Positions 41,388 to 51,300 of a stretch of 64,000 nt of DNA are shown here, piece by piece. The stretch is from Ardenticatenaceae bacterium (GTDB lineage Bacteria > Chloroflexota > Anaerolineae > Promineifilales > Promineifilaceae): NCBI GenBank assembly GCA_020634375.1, contig JACKBX010000013.1, forward strand, positions 1-64,000. The letters run 5' to 3'. Position numbers and translations under genes: made by a program. Each line of letters starts with the position of its first letter. The stretch's first letter is position 1. The notes beneath the pieces were generated by a model, which was not told the DNA's origin, did not search any database, and was given only the letters and a program-made list of their open reading frames with translations.

Positions 41388-42942
41388 CCAGCTCCGCCCG
41401 CTTCTCGCCCGCCATCATCAACCCCAACTCCTCAATCGTCACTTCATCGCTGTTCACAATGCCCATCACCTCGCCGCCAAACAGCACGACGATGCGGTCA
41501 GACAAGGCTTTCACTTCGTCCAGGTCTTCGGAAATGAGCAGCGTCGCCAACCCTTCGGCACGCTGCTTCAGCAGTTGGTTGTGAATGTACTCGGTTGCGC
41601 CAATGTCTACGCCGCGTGTGGGCTGCGCGGCAATGAGAATACGCGGCTGCCGCGCCAATTCGCGGGCCAAAATCAGTTTTTGGATGTTGCCGCCAGAAAG
41701 GTTTTTCGCCGGTGTATCGCGGCTGGGGGTCTTGACACGAAACGCCGTGATGAGTTTTTTGGCGTGTTCAGCGATGTACTTGAAGGCCAGGAAAATACCG
41801 TTGCTAAACGGCCGTCGCACATAATCTTGCAAAATCAAATTCTCGGCCACGCTAAAATCTTTGACCACACCATCGTGCATCCGTTCTTCCGGGATGTACG
41901 AGAGGCCAATCTTGAACATTTGCGCCGGACTTAGGTCGGTGATGTCGTCGTTTTCGAGATAGATACGGCCGTTCGTCACCTCATGCAGCCCCGCAATACC
42001 CCGCGCCAACGGCCGTTGCCCATTTCCAGACACGCCCGCCACACCCACAATCTCGCCACTGTGAACGTCAAAGCTCACATGTTTCAAAATGGGTACGCCA
42101 TCTTCATTAATCGCGTTCACATTGTCCAGTTTCAGCCGCACCGGGCCGCGCTCGGCAGGTGGGCGATGCCGTTCTAGCAGCACATCCCGCCCCACCATCA
42201 TGCTCGCCAGGTCTTGCTTGGTCGCTCCGGCAGTGGGGCGCGTACCCATCGCACGGCCGTCCCGCAGCACCGTCACCCGGTCCGTCAGCGCCAAAATCTC
42301 GCCCAACTTATGCGAGATAAAAATAAGCGCGTGCCCATCCGCCGCCATTTGCCGGAAAATGACAAACAGGTCGTCCACTTCTTGAGGCGTGAGAACGGCC
42401 GTAGGCTCATCCAACACCAACAACGCCGCCCCACGATACAACGCCTTCACAATCTCCACCCGCTGCCGCTCCCCCACCGCCAGCTTCGAGATCACCGAAT
42501 TCGGGTTCACCTGCAAGCCATACTTCTCCGCCAACTTGCGGATACGCGCCGAAACCACATCCAAATCCAGACGCGGCTCCCGCGAAGAAGGCAGCCCCAA
42601 CGCCACATTCTCCGCCACCGTCATATTATCCACCAACATAAAATGCTGATGAATCATGCCAATGCCATACTTAATCGAATCCGTCGGCGAATGAATCACA
42701 ATGCGCTCACCATTGAGAAAAACCTCCCCCTCATCCGGTTGATACAGCCCATAGAGAATTTTCATCAACGTACTCTTACCGGCCCCATTCTCGCCCAACA
42801 GCGCATGAATTTCGCCAGCCTTCACGTCAAAATTCACATGATCGCTCGCCAACACACCGGGGAACCGCTTCACAATGCCCCGCATCTCCAACGACTCAAT
42901 ACGCGGCAAACCAGATGGGAGAAGATTGCTGCTATTCGCCAT
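41383..42942 (-). CDS. Nucleoside-type ABC importer ATPase (double NBD, YufO/RbsA-like)
   Basis: A 519-residue protein with two nucleotide-binding domains. The first has Walker A LLGENGAGKSTLM and a LAVGERQRVEIVKAL signature, with LLVLDEPTAVLTPQE. The second has a degenerate P-loop VAGVSGNGQRPL and the signature LSGGNIQKLILAREL, the usual asymmetry of this family. It energises the importer formed by the two permeases upstream and is associated with the BMP lipoprotein. ATG 42942 follows the gene order permease, permease, binding protein, ATPase. A longer reading from 42981 adds residues encoded by a heptamer repeat. Confidence 0.92.
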   Translation of the reverse strand: MANSSNLLPSGLPRIESLEMRGIVKRFPGVLASDHVNFDVKAGEIHALLGENGAGKSTLMKILYGLYQPDEGEVFLNGERIVIHSPTDSIKYGIGMIHQHFMLVDNMTVAENVALGLPSSREPRLDLDVVSARIRKLAEKYGLQVNPNSVISKLAVGERQRVEIVKALYRGAALLVLDEPTAVLTPQEVDDLFVIFRQMAADGHALIFISHKLGEILALTDRVTVLRDGRAMGTRPTAGATKQDLASMMVGRDVLLERHRPPAERGPVRLKLDNVNAINEDGVPILKHVSFDVHSGEIVGVAGVSGNGQRPLARGIAGLHEVTNGRIYLENDDITDLSPAQMFKIGLSYIPEERMHDGVVKDFSVAENLILQDYVRRPFSNGIFLAFKYIAEHAKKLITAFRVKTPSRDTPAKNLSGGNIQKLILARELARQPRILIAAQPTRGVDIGATEYIHNQLLKQRAEGLATLLISEDLDEVKALSDRIVVLFGGEVMGIVNSDEVTIEELGLMMAGEKRAELA

Positions 42943-42959
42943 ATCGCCAATCCCCAACA

Positions 42960-43003
42960 AATAGTGAATGGCAAATGGCATTCACCATTCACCATTCACT
43001 ATT
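42960..43003. repeat. CATTCAC heptamer hairpin
   Basis: AATAGTGAATGG (42960-42971) is complementary to CCATTCACTATT (42992-43003). Between them CATTCAC is repeated three times perfectly (42979-42999). It lies between the BMP gene and the ATPase gene of one operon. Confidence 0.88.
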
Positions 43004-43019
43004 TACAATTCATTATTCG

Positions 43020-45095
43020 TCAGCTTCTCGGTTCGGGCACAATCTCAATGCTGCCATCAATAATGCCCTGCTCGGCAGCCTGAGCCGCTTCCACAGCATC
43101 CGCTGGCAAGCTGTCGCTGTAGATCATGCGCTGGCCGCCATTTTCCAGCGTCAATTGGAACACCTGGTTGCCATAATCACCAGACTGATTTGCCTGAATC
43201 ATCGCCAACAGGGTCGGCTTCCAGTCATACAGCACCGTCGCTACAACCACATCCGGGGCCAACGGGCTTTGGTCAGCCTGCACACCCATCCAATAAACGC
43301 CGGCCTCTTTGGCAACACCAATCGCGCCTACCACCTGCTGCGCCGAGCCGGTGAGGATGTCTGCGCCAGCGGCAATTTGCGTATTCGCCGCTTCCGCTGC
43401 CAATGCCGTATCACCAAAGGAACCAGTGAAGGAGACATTCACCTGCGCATCTGGGTTGGTGTCGCGCACGCCCGCCACAAAGCCATCTACATGCAGCTTG
43501 GCATCGCCAGCGTCCACCGGGCCAACCAACCCAATAACGCCCGATTCAGTCAAATTGGCAGCCAATACACCGCTGACATAGCCACCCTGCTCCAAACGCG
43601 GGTCATAGGCAAAGACGTTGCTTACGCCTTCGTCCGCGCCGGTGTTGGTGGTTGTGCCCCAGGCAAAGCTGGTTTCGGGATAATCGGGAGCAATCTCAAA
43701 CAGGGATGTGCCATATTGTGCGCCGTGCGCAATCACCAGGTTGTAACCGCTGTCGGCATAGTCGCGGATGGCGGCTGCCGCATCGGTGACGTTGAACATA
43801 TTCTCGGTGTAGGCAATCTCGAAATTATCTTCGCCGTAGTACGCTTGCAGTTCGGCCAGCGAATCGTACATGGACTGGCTCCAGGCCAGGTCGGTGATGG
43901 TGCTGGGCATGACCAGGGCAATGCGCACCGGTTCAATTTCGGGATATTCGGCGGCCATGTCGCCTGCATCGGCCATCATTTCGCCGCTGATCATCGCCAT
44001 CACGTCAATGCTGCCATCGGAAATCATTGCGGCGGCTTCATCTGCGGCAGCAACGGCGTCAGCATTCAGCCCATCCGCAAACTGCATGACCAACCCGCCG
44101 TTTTTCAGGGTGAGGACGTAGGCGGTTCCGCCATATTCGCCAGCCTGATTCTTTTGCAGCATGTCGGACAACACGCCTTGCCAATCGTACACTTGGGAGG
44201 CTACAACAATGTCGGGGGCCAGGGAGCTTTGGTCTGCTTGCGTGCCCATCCAGAAAACACCCTGCTCTTTGGCAACGCCGATTGCACCCACTACTTGTTG
44301 GGCGGAGCCGGTGAGGATGTCGGCGCCAGCAGCGATGTGTGTGTTGGCCGCTTCCGCAGCCAGGGCGGTGTCGCCGAAGGAGCCAGTGTAGGAAACATTG
44401 ACCTGCACGTCGGGGTTGGCGTATGTTGCGCCAGCGACGAAACCGTCAATGTAGAGCTTGGCATCGCCTGCTTCTACGGGGCCAACCACGCCCAACACGC
44501 CACTTTCGCTGAGATTGGCGGCGAGGACACCGTTGATGAAGCCGCCCTGTTCGGCGCGGGCTTCGTAAGCGAAGATGTTTTCCAGACCCTGGTCTTTGCC
44601 GGTGTCTACGGCCGTTCCCCAGGCGAAACTCGTCTCCGGGAAATCCGGGGCAATCTCGAACAGGGATGTGCCGTACTGCGTGCCGTGCGCGATAACGAGG
44701 TTGAACCCATCGGCGGCATAGTCACGAATAGCGGCGGCAGCATCGGTCACGTTGAACATATTCTCGGTGTAGGCAATTTCTACATTGTCAGGGCCGCCCG
44801 CCTCTTCTTGAATGCGTACCAGCGCATCGTACAACGACTGGCTCCAGGCCAGGTCGGTGATGGTGCTGGGCATGACGATTGCTACACGTACGGATTCCAG
44901 TCCGGCCACATCTGCTTCGGCAGAAACGTCAGCGACAGTTTCTTCGGCTGGTTCGGCTGTATTTTCGGTGGTATTGGGTTCGGAAACGGCCGTGTTATCT
45001 GCCATATCCTCATTCCCATTTGTATTGCCACCACCACAGCTCACCAGCAACAGTCCAAAAATCAACAACAACGTCAACATTCTACTTAGCTTCAT
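43020..45095 (-). CDS. BMP-family nucleoside-binding lipoprotein with two tandem BMP domains
   Basis: A 691-residue protein, about twice the usual 330-360 residues. The signal peptide ends in lipobox LVSC (Cys20), so it is membrane-anchored by lipid. A linker of about 45 Asn/Glu/Thr-rich residues precedes domain 1 (about 69-370) and domain 2 (about 390-691). The two domains are about 70% identical by eye, and both carry VMPSTITDLAWSQS, IAYTENMFNV and TGSAQQVVGAIG. It is the solute-binding subunit, and PnrA/BmpA homologues bind purine nucleosides. AGGAG lies 6 nt before ATG 45095. It heads the ATPase gene and follows two permease genes. Confidence 0.92.
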   Translation of the reverse strand: MKLSRMLTLLLIFGLLLVSCGGGNTNGNEDMADNTAVSEPNTTENTAEPAEETVADVSAEADVAGLESVRVAIVMPSTITDLAWSQSLYDALVRIQEEAGGPDNVEIAYTENMFNVTDAAAAIRDYAADGFNLVIAHGTQYGTSLFEIAPDFPETSFAWGTAVDTGKDQGLENIFAYEARAEQGGFINGVLAANLSESGVLGVVGPVEAGDAKLYIDGFVAGATYANPDVQVNVSYTGSFGDTALAAEAANTHIAAGADILTGSAQQVVGAIGVAKEQGVFWMGTQADQSSLAPDIVVASQVYDWQGVLSDMLQKNQAGEYGGTAYVLTLKNGGLVMQFADGLNADAVAAADEAAAMISDGSIDVMAMISGEMMADAGDMAAEYPEIEPVRIALVMPSTITDLAWSQSMYDSLAELQAYYGEDNFEIAYTENMFNVTDAAAAIRDYADSGYNLVIAHGAQYGTSLFEIAPDYPETSFAWGTTTNTGADEGVSNVFAYDPRLEQGGYVSGVLAANLTESGVIGLVGPVDAGDAKLHVDGFVAGVRDTNPDAQVNVSFTGSFGDTALAAEAANTQIAAGADILTGSAQQVVGAIGVAKEAGVYWMGVQADQSPLAPDVVVATVLYDWKPTLLAMIQANQSGDYGNQVFQLTLENGGQRMIYSDSLPADAVEAAQAAEQGIIDGSIEIVPEPRS

Positions 45096-45117
45096 GATCT
45101 TCTCCTTCTCAAAAAGA

Positions 45118-46068
45118 TTAATTTTCACCTCGCGCAAACGGCTTAGTCAGCGCCGCAGGTTGCAAAGCACGGCGGAATGGCAGCGCCAGCGCGAGAATGG
45201 TTAATAGATAAGGCAGCATTACTGCCACGTCGGAGGGAATATTCAAATTGAGCACCTGCACCCATAATTGCAGCGCATTCACCGTGCTGAAGAGCAATGC
45301 ACCCAGCAACACGCCACCGGGCTTCCAACTGCCAAAGTAGACCAGGGCCACTGCGATAAAGCCCATACCATTGGTCATGTTTTCTTGATAGATATTCAAC
45401 AGGGAAATGGAAAGCGATGCGCCTGCCAACCCGGCCAGGACACCGCCAACTGTCACAGAGGCATAGCGCACACGATTGACACTGACGCCCAATGAATCGG
45501 CCGCTTCTGGATTTTGGCCTACAGCACGAATTTTTAGCCCCCAGGTGGTGCGGTTGAGTATCCACCAGGCCAGGGGAACCAGTGCAAATGCGCCATACGT
45601 AACCAGGCTGTGGCTAAAGAATATGTCGCCCAGCACAGGCACATCGGCCAGACAAAAGCTATCGCCAAAGCAAAAGCGCAGTTCGGAAAATCCCTTCACC
45701 CCTTCTACTGTGCCCAACATGGTCTTGAACAGCAGACTGGACATGCCCAGTCCAAACATGTAGAGGCCGATACCGCTAATGCCTTGCTCGGCCTGGTATG
45801 TAATGCTAACTACGCAAAGGATGAGAGCCATCACTGCGCCGACCAATCCGGCGGCAAGCAGCCCCAGCCAGGGATTATGGGTTTGGAAGACGGTGTAAAA
45901 ACCGAAGAATGCCCCCATGAGCATGATGCCATCTACACCTAAATTCAACACGCCGGAACGTTGTGAAAAGGTTTCGCCAATGGCAGCATACAAATAAGGG
46001 GTTGCCAAACGAATACCGGAGTGAATGATGCCTAATAATATGGCGGCCGTGGTAAGGTCTTCGTTCAT
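45118..46068 (-). CDS. Nucleoside-type ABC importer permease 2 (YufQ-like)
   Basis: A 316-residue protein with about nine or ten membrane helices. AIGETFSQRSGVLNLGVDGIMLMGAFFGF is the conserved start of the ribose/nucleoside BPD_transp_2 permease family. FSHSLVTYGAFALVPLAWWILNRTTWGLKIRAVGQNPEAADSLGVSVNRVRY contains the cytoplasmic coupling (EAA-like) region. Its start overlaps the stop of permease 1 by 4 bp (ATGA). It pairs with permease 1 as a heterodimer. Confidence 0.92.
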   Translation of the reverse strand: MNEDLTTAAILLGIIHSGIRLATPYLYAAIGETFSQRSGVLNLGVDGIMLMGAFFGFYTVFQTHNPWLGLLAAGLVGAVMALILCVVSITYQAEQGISGIGLYMFGLGMSSLLFKTMLGTVEGVKGFSELRFCFGDSFCLADVPVLGDIFFSHSLVTYGAFALVPLAWWILNRTTWGLKIRAVGQNPEAADSLGVSVNRVRYASVTVGGVLAGLAGASLSISLLNIYQENMTNGMGFIAVALVYFGSWKPGGVLLGALLFSTVNALQLWVQVLNLNIPSDVAVMLPYLLTILALALPFRRALQPAALTKPFARGEN

Positions 46069-47291
46069 GCCTGTGCCTCCGCAGGATTAGGTTCGGTTGG
46101 TGTTGTATCGGTCGGTTTCTCGTCGCTGTCTACAGATACGCGGCGGGTGCTGCGCTTGCGCACGAAGTAGTCTGTGCTGACAACGAACAGCACGACTAGC
46201 CCCAACACGGCGACGATGAGTACCTGCGGGATTTGCATGGCCCGCTGCATTTTGTCGCCACCGACTAACAAGCCTCCGAATAAGATGGAAGAGGGGATGA
46301 TGCCAAGTGGGTGTAGTTTGCCAAACAGGGCAGCCACAATGCCTGAGAAGCCGTAGCCTGCGGAAACGGCCGTTGGCTCAAACATCCTGTGATGCAACCC
46401 CAAAATCTCCACAGCCCCCGCCAACCCGGCAAACGCCCCGCTCAACGTCATCGAAAGCACCATTGTGCGCTTCACATTCATACCCGCATAACGCGAAGCG
46501 TGCGGATTTAGCCCGACCGCACGAATGCGATAGCCAATCGTGGTACGCCAGAGGAAAATGTACACCAGCACAGCCATAACCACCGCAAAAATAAACCCAC
46601 TGTGCAACCGCGACGGCTCCACCAGCACACCATACACTTCCCCCAAATATCCTTGCAGCCCTAAATCCTTCGCCGATTGATCAAAACCCAGCCACTGCGC
46701 CATATCCGTAAAACGCGGCATATCAATGACCTTTGGCAAACGAGCCGAATGCGGAATATTTGTACCCGCAGCAACCTCTGCCGGATCAATCATCACGCCA
46801 CGCAACAAATAGTAGCCTATTTGAATGGCTATTTGATTCATCATGATGGTACTGAGAATCTCATTGACGCCAAGCTGTGCTTTCAAAAAACCAGGGATTG
46901 CCCCCCATATCCCTCCCATCACCATCCCCGCAATTAAACCAATGCCAATACCTAGCATCCCGGGGAATTGCTCGCCTAACTGCACCCCAACAAATGTGGT
47001 AAGCAATGCTCCCACAATCATCTGCCCTTCTGCACCAATGTTGATCACACCGCCACGAAATGCAATGGCAATGCCTAGCCCCACCAACATCAGCGGAATG
47101 GACTTGACCAATGTATCGGCCAACCCATTTTTGCTGCCAAAGGCACCAACAATCATTGCTTGATAAGCTTCGAGCGGGTTTACACCTTGTAAGAGGAGAA
47201 TGACAGCCCCCACCGCAAACGCTGCGAGCACAGCCAAAAATGGTAACAGGGCATTGAAGAGCCGCCTAGAGAACAAACGGTTTGAGTTCAT
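46065..47291 (-). CDS. Nucleoside-type ABC importer permease 1 (YufP-like)
   Basis: A 408-residue protein of the BPD_transp_2 family. IAIAFRGGVINIGAEGQMIVGALLTTFVG and TTIGYRIRAVGLNPHASRYAGMNVKRT are the conserved N-terminal and coupling segments. The C-terminal tail is charged and T/E/P-rich. It is the first gene of the operon permease, permease, BMP, ATPase. ATG 47291 is taken; GTG 47300 or 47312 are possible and have an AGGG nearby. The tail length is larger than in most relatives. Confidence 0.9.
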   Translation of the reverse strand: MNSNRLFSRRLFNALLPFLAVLAAFAVGAVILLLQGVNPLEAYQAMIVGAFGSKNGLADTLVKSIPLMLVGLGIAIAFRGGVINIGAEGQMIVGALLTTFVGVQLGEQFPGMLGIGIGLIAGMVMGGIWGAIPGFLKAQLGVNEILSTIMMNQIAIQIGYYLLRGVMIDPAEVAAGTNIPHSARLPKVIDMPRFTDMAQWLGFDQSAKDLGLQGYLGEVYGVLVEPSRLHSGFIFAVVMAVLVYIFLWRTTIGYRIRAVGLNPHASRYAGMNVKRTMVLSMTLSGAFAGLAGAVEILGLHHRMFEPTAVSAGYGFSGIVAALFGKLHPLGIIPSSILFGGLLVGGDKMQRAMQIPQVLIVAVLGLVVLFVVSTDYFVRKRSTRRVSVDSDEKPTDTTPTEPNPAEAQA

Positions 47292-47725
47292 TTTCTGCAC
47301 AATTTCCCTCACTTTGATCAGGCGTCTTACGATATTTCTACTGTTTAGTTACATTCCCGACAATTAACCAGTTCTAGGACTTTTTGACTAGTGACGAATG
47401 TCATTTGTCCATTATCGATTTGTAATTGTTTGTGTAAAGTAGTCTTTTAAATTCACATACGCGCTAGTGATCATATCAAAAAGCAGGTCGTGATTTCAAA
47501 AAAAATCCACTTAGCAAAAACTTAATGGGGAGAGTAAAATTGATTCACTTGCGCTGGAATAAATATACCAGTTTAAGTCAAGGAGGGCGCATTGTTTAAA
47601 TTTAGATGCCTGTTAAGACAAGAACCATGACTTTCTTCACTTTACAAGTTTTCATAAATCATTTACATTTCTAGCTGTCATGTTTTTTTATTAACAGTCT
47701 ATTTTTCTTTAAGAGGAGTAATTTT
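47292..47725. other. Intergenic region between importer operon and pilin
   Basis: 434 bp, AT-rich. It must hold the divergent promoters of the nucleoside importer and the pilin. A weak TTGATT (47540-47545) precedes the pilin at a distance. No purine-type riboswitch, repeat or ORF was recognised. Confidence 0.4.
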
Positions 47726-48181
47726 ATGAACATTCCAAAGAGAGAAGAGGGGCAGGGTCTCGTTGAGTATGCCCTCGTCCTGGTTCTGGTCGCAGTCGCT
47801 ATCATCATCATTTTGACAATCTTGGGTTCTTCGGTTGCGCTGGTGTATGTGCGTGTCGCAGGTGGTTTCAGTGGGCAGTCTATTACCGGCTCAGGCACAG
47901 AATATGTTGTATTGAATGCTGATATTTCTGTTAGCGGCGCTTTATCTTGCAACGTAACGATTAACAATGCTACTGTAGCCGTCATCGAAGATGGCAAGCT
48001 GCTGGAAGATGATAATTCTGGCAATATCTCTGTTTCAGCGCCTGGGGGGTCTGCCTCAATGTCTGGTACAACCAACAACATTGGTTTGGCGGATGGATTG
48101 AGCACCTCGCTCAGTGGTGTTACTTGTGGCAGCAGTATGTCCATCGGTAACACGGGTTACAAAGTAAAGGTCAACCCCTAA
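47726..48181 (+). CDS. Flp/Tad-type pilin-like secreted protein
   Basis: 151 residues. EEGQGLVEYALVLVLVAVAIIIILTILG is the prepilin signal of Flp/TadE-like pilins: a G before LVEY, with the conserved Glu5 of the mature protein and a single hydrophobic helix. Unlike typical Flp (about 60 residues) it continues for 100 residues of Ser/Gly/Thr-rich beta-type sequence with two cysteines, as in pseudopilin or larger minor-pilin forms. AAGAGGAG lies before ATG 47726. It stands alone, with no Tad secretion genes in the window, directly ahead of the giant surface protein gene. Confidence 0.8.
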   Translation: MNIPKREEGQGLVEYALVLVLVAVAIIIILTILGSSVALVYVRVAGGFSGQSITGSGTEYVVLNADISVSGALSCNVTINNATVAVIEDGKLLEDDNSGNISVSAPGGSASMSGTTNNIGLADGLSTSLSGVTCGSSMSIGNTGYKVKVNP

Positions 48182-48327
48182 CGCTCCTGCTTTGAGACTT
48201 GAATGAACACAACTGTTCCAGCCCAAAATTCTGGTGCTGTCGTTTTTTGCATATTTCTGATGGGAACGGGCTGCCCGCCCGCTCCGCCAATTTCGTTTTA
48301 ACACTCGTTGTTGTAGAAAGGTGATTT

Positions 48328-51300
48328 ATGTCGCAGTCTGACTCCTCTCCTCGTTCTCGTGTTATGTCTTTTCAACGTATCGGGTATGTTAGTTTTTTGC
48401 CACTGTTGGCATTGGTGTTGCTGGCCGCTCTCATCTGGTTGATGGGAGCCAGACCCACGCAAGCCTCGCCCACCAATACGATCTTCTATGTCACCGATGC
48501 TGGTTCTGGCAGTACCTGTTCGCAGGCATTGCCGTGTGCGCTGCAAACGGCCGTTACCAACGCCGCCGCCGGTGATGAAGTCCACGTCGCGGGCGGGACT
48601 TACACCGATTCTGGCCCCGCCGTTGTCACCGTCACCACCGCCATTACCCTGACAGGCGGCTACGATGCTGCCAACTGGGGCACATCCCCCAACACACAGC
48701 TCAACCCCACAATTCTGGACGGGGAGTCAACCCGGCAAGTTGTGCGCATCGAAGGGGACATCAATCCGGTCATCGAGAACTTTGAGATTGTAAACGGCCG
48801 TACCGGCACATCCCCCTACGACAAGGGCGCGGGCATCTACAACGAAAGCGGCTCCCCCCTCATCCGCAACAACGACATCCACAACAACCAGGCCACCGCC
48901 GGTTCCGTCATTGGCGGCGGCATCTATGATGGCGGCTCGGCAACCATCGAGTCCAATCTAATCCACAACAACAGCACGGGCAACAATGGACAAGGCGGCG
49001 GTATTTACATCGCCAACAGCGGCGGAACAGCAACAACCGTCCGCCTGAACGAAATTGACAACAACAGCGCCGCCCTGGGCGCAGGTGTTGCCCTCCACAG
49101 CGGTGAGGCTACGCTGGAAGCCAACACCCTGCATCACAACACCGCAGTGAATGGCAGCGTTATTGCCGGTGGTGGATTTTTCAACGACACAAGCAGCACA
49201 GCAGCCCTTTACAGCAACCTCTTTTACGCCAACAGCGGCCCGCTAGGTGGCGGGTTGGCCCTCACTGGCGACAGCACATTATGGAACAACACTATCGCCG
49301 AAAACAGCGCCAGCAGTCAGGGCGGTGGCATTTACGTGGGTAGTGGAACCATTCAAATTAATAACACCATCATCGCCTTCAACACCGCTTCTACCAACGA
49401 CGGTATTCACGTTGCTGGGGGCACAGTCAGCGGTGGCTACAACAACGTCTATGACGACAGCATTGATCCCAGCGTCACCTTCAGCAATCCCGTCAGCGGC
49501 AACCCCAACTTCGTCAGCCCCGGCTCACCGGATTACAACTACCACCTGCCCCCTGGCAGCCCAGATGTGGATGCTGGCGACCCGGCCACACCCGCCATCG
49601 GCGTGGACATGGACGGCCAGCCGCGCCCCTACAATGGCATTTACGACGTAGGCGCAGATGAATACGGCAATCTCGTCGCCTTTACGCTGGAACCCCCGGT
49701 AATTAACAACGATTATCAGGACAGCGGCACAATCGCCACCTACCATCACACGCTGCACAACACAGGCAACGTCGCCGACACCTACACCTTCTCCTGCTCC
49801 AACGACCAGGGTTGGAATGTGACCTGCCCCAGTTCTGTTGCGCTCAGCCCATTGGCGCAGACCACACTCTCCACGCTAGTTGAGGTGACGGGTACGGCCC
49901 GTACCCGCGCCCGCACGTTGATCACGGCCGTTTCCACCACCTCTCCCACTATTTCGCATACGGCCGTTATCGAAACCATCGTCGCCCCCCACCCTGCCCT
50001 CGACTTCACACCCAACTACTCCGCCACCGTGCTGCCCGGCGAAACATTCACCTACACCCACATGCTCACCAACACCGGCGACGCCCTGGAAACATTCAAT
50101 ATTGAATTGGTGGATGGAAGTTGGGCGCAAATTTTGCCCACCAACAACTTCCCCGTTGACCTGCTTCCTGGGGCCACCATGCCCATTCGCGTCGTCATTG
50201 CCGTGCCCGCCACCGCCCCGGAAGGGCTGCTCAACGAAACCATCATCCGCGCCAGTTCTGATTACGACCCGGCCATCGCCAAAGTGGTTACAGACACATT
50301 AATAGCCCGCCCCACAGTGGGCACACGCTACGTCTCCCGCGATGGCGACGACACGGACAACAACTGTACGCAGGTAGATGAACCCTGTAACAGCGTAGGG
50401 CACGCCATCGGGCAGGCCTCCTTCGGCGATGAAATCCGCATCGCACGCGGAACCTATTTCGAGTCCGGCATTCCGGTCAATGACACCGTGTACCTGTCCG
50501 GCGGCTGGTCTACCAATTTCCGCAGCCAGGGGGAGCCGCGAGACACGATTATTGATGCCGAACTCACCGCCTTCATTTTTGATGTGGCCCCCGGCAGTAC
50601 AGTGCGCCCCAGTTTCAGCAACATGGTGCTGCAAAATGGGGCCAGCGGTGGCCCCGGCGGCGCGGTATTTGTCGGCAGTTCGGCACAGCCAGCATTTGAA
50701 CAGGTGATTTTCCAACACAATAGCGGCACGCGCGGTGGCGCTATCTACGCTGCCAGTTCGGCCGTCGTCACCATTCAAAAGAGCGAGTTCATTAACAATA
50801 CGGCATCTGACAGCGGTGGTGCGCTGTACAGCAACAGCAGCATCATACTGGTGCAGCAAAGTGGTTTTTATACGAACACGGCCGTTTCCCACAGCGGCGC
50901 CATCTACATCAACGGCGGTCAGTTTGTCGCCGAAAACAACCTGTTTAGCGCCCACACCGCCGGAGGTAATGGCGGGGCGCTCTTCCTGGCAAGCGGGCAA
51001 ACTAGCTTGTGGAACAACACCTTTGTCAACAACCAGGCCGGGGGCAACGGCGGGGCCATTTACAACAATGCCTCTACGGCCGTTCCGGTGGTCAATGCGC
51101 TGCTGGTGAGCAACACGGCCGTTTCTGGCGGCGCCATCTTCGACAACAGCGGCAACCTCACCCTCAGCTACAGCGACCTCTGGCAAAACAGCCTACCCGA
51201 AGTCAGCGGCGGCACATTGGGGGATGGCATCCTCCAAGCTGACCCGCTCTTCCGCGACGAATTTTTCCGTCTGGATCGCGGTTCCCCGGCACTGGATCAT

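Noticed and set aside
42915..45089. 724-residue plus-strand ORF opposite the BMP gene
   Set aside because: It is the mirror image of a gene with clear domains and lipobox; no ribosome-binding site or domain of its own. Long antisense ORFs are expected in such composition.
47292..47725. Purine-sensing riboswitch ahead of the nucleoside importer
   Set aside because: No conserved riboswitch core was recognised in the upstream region on the minus strand.
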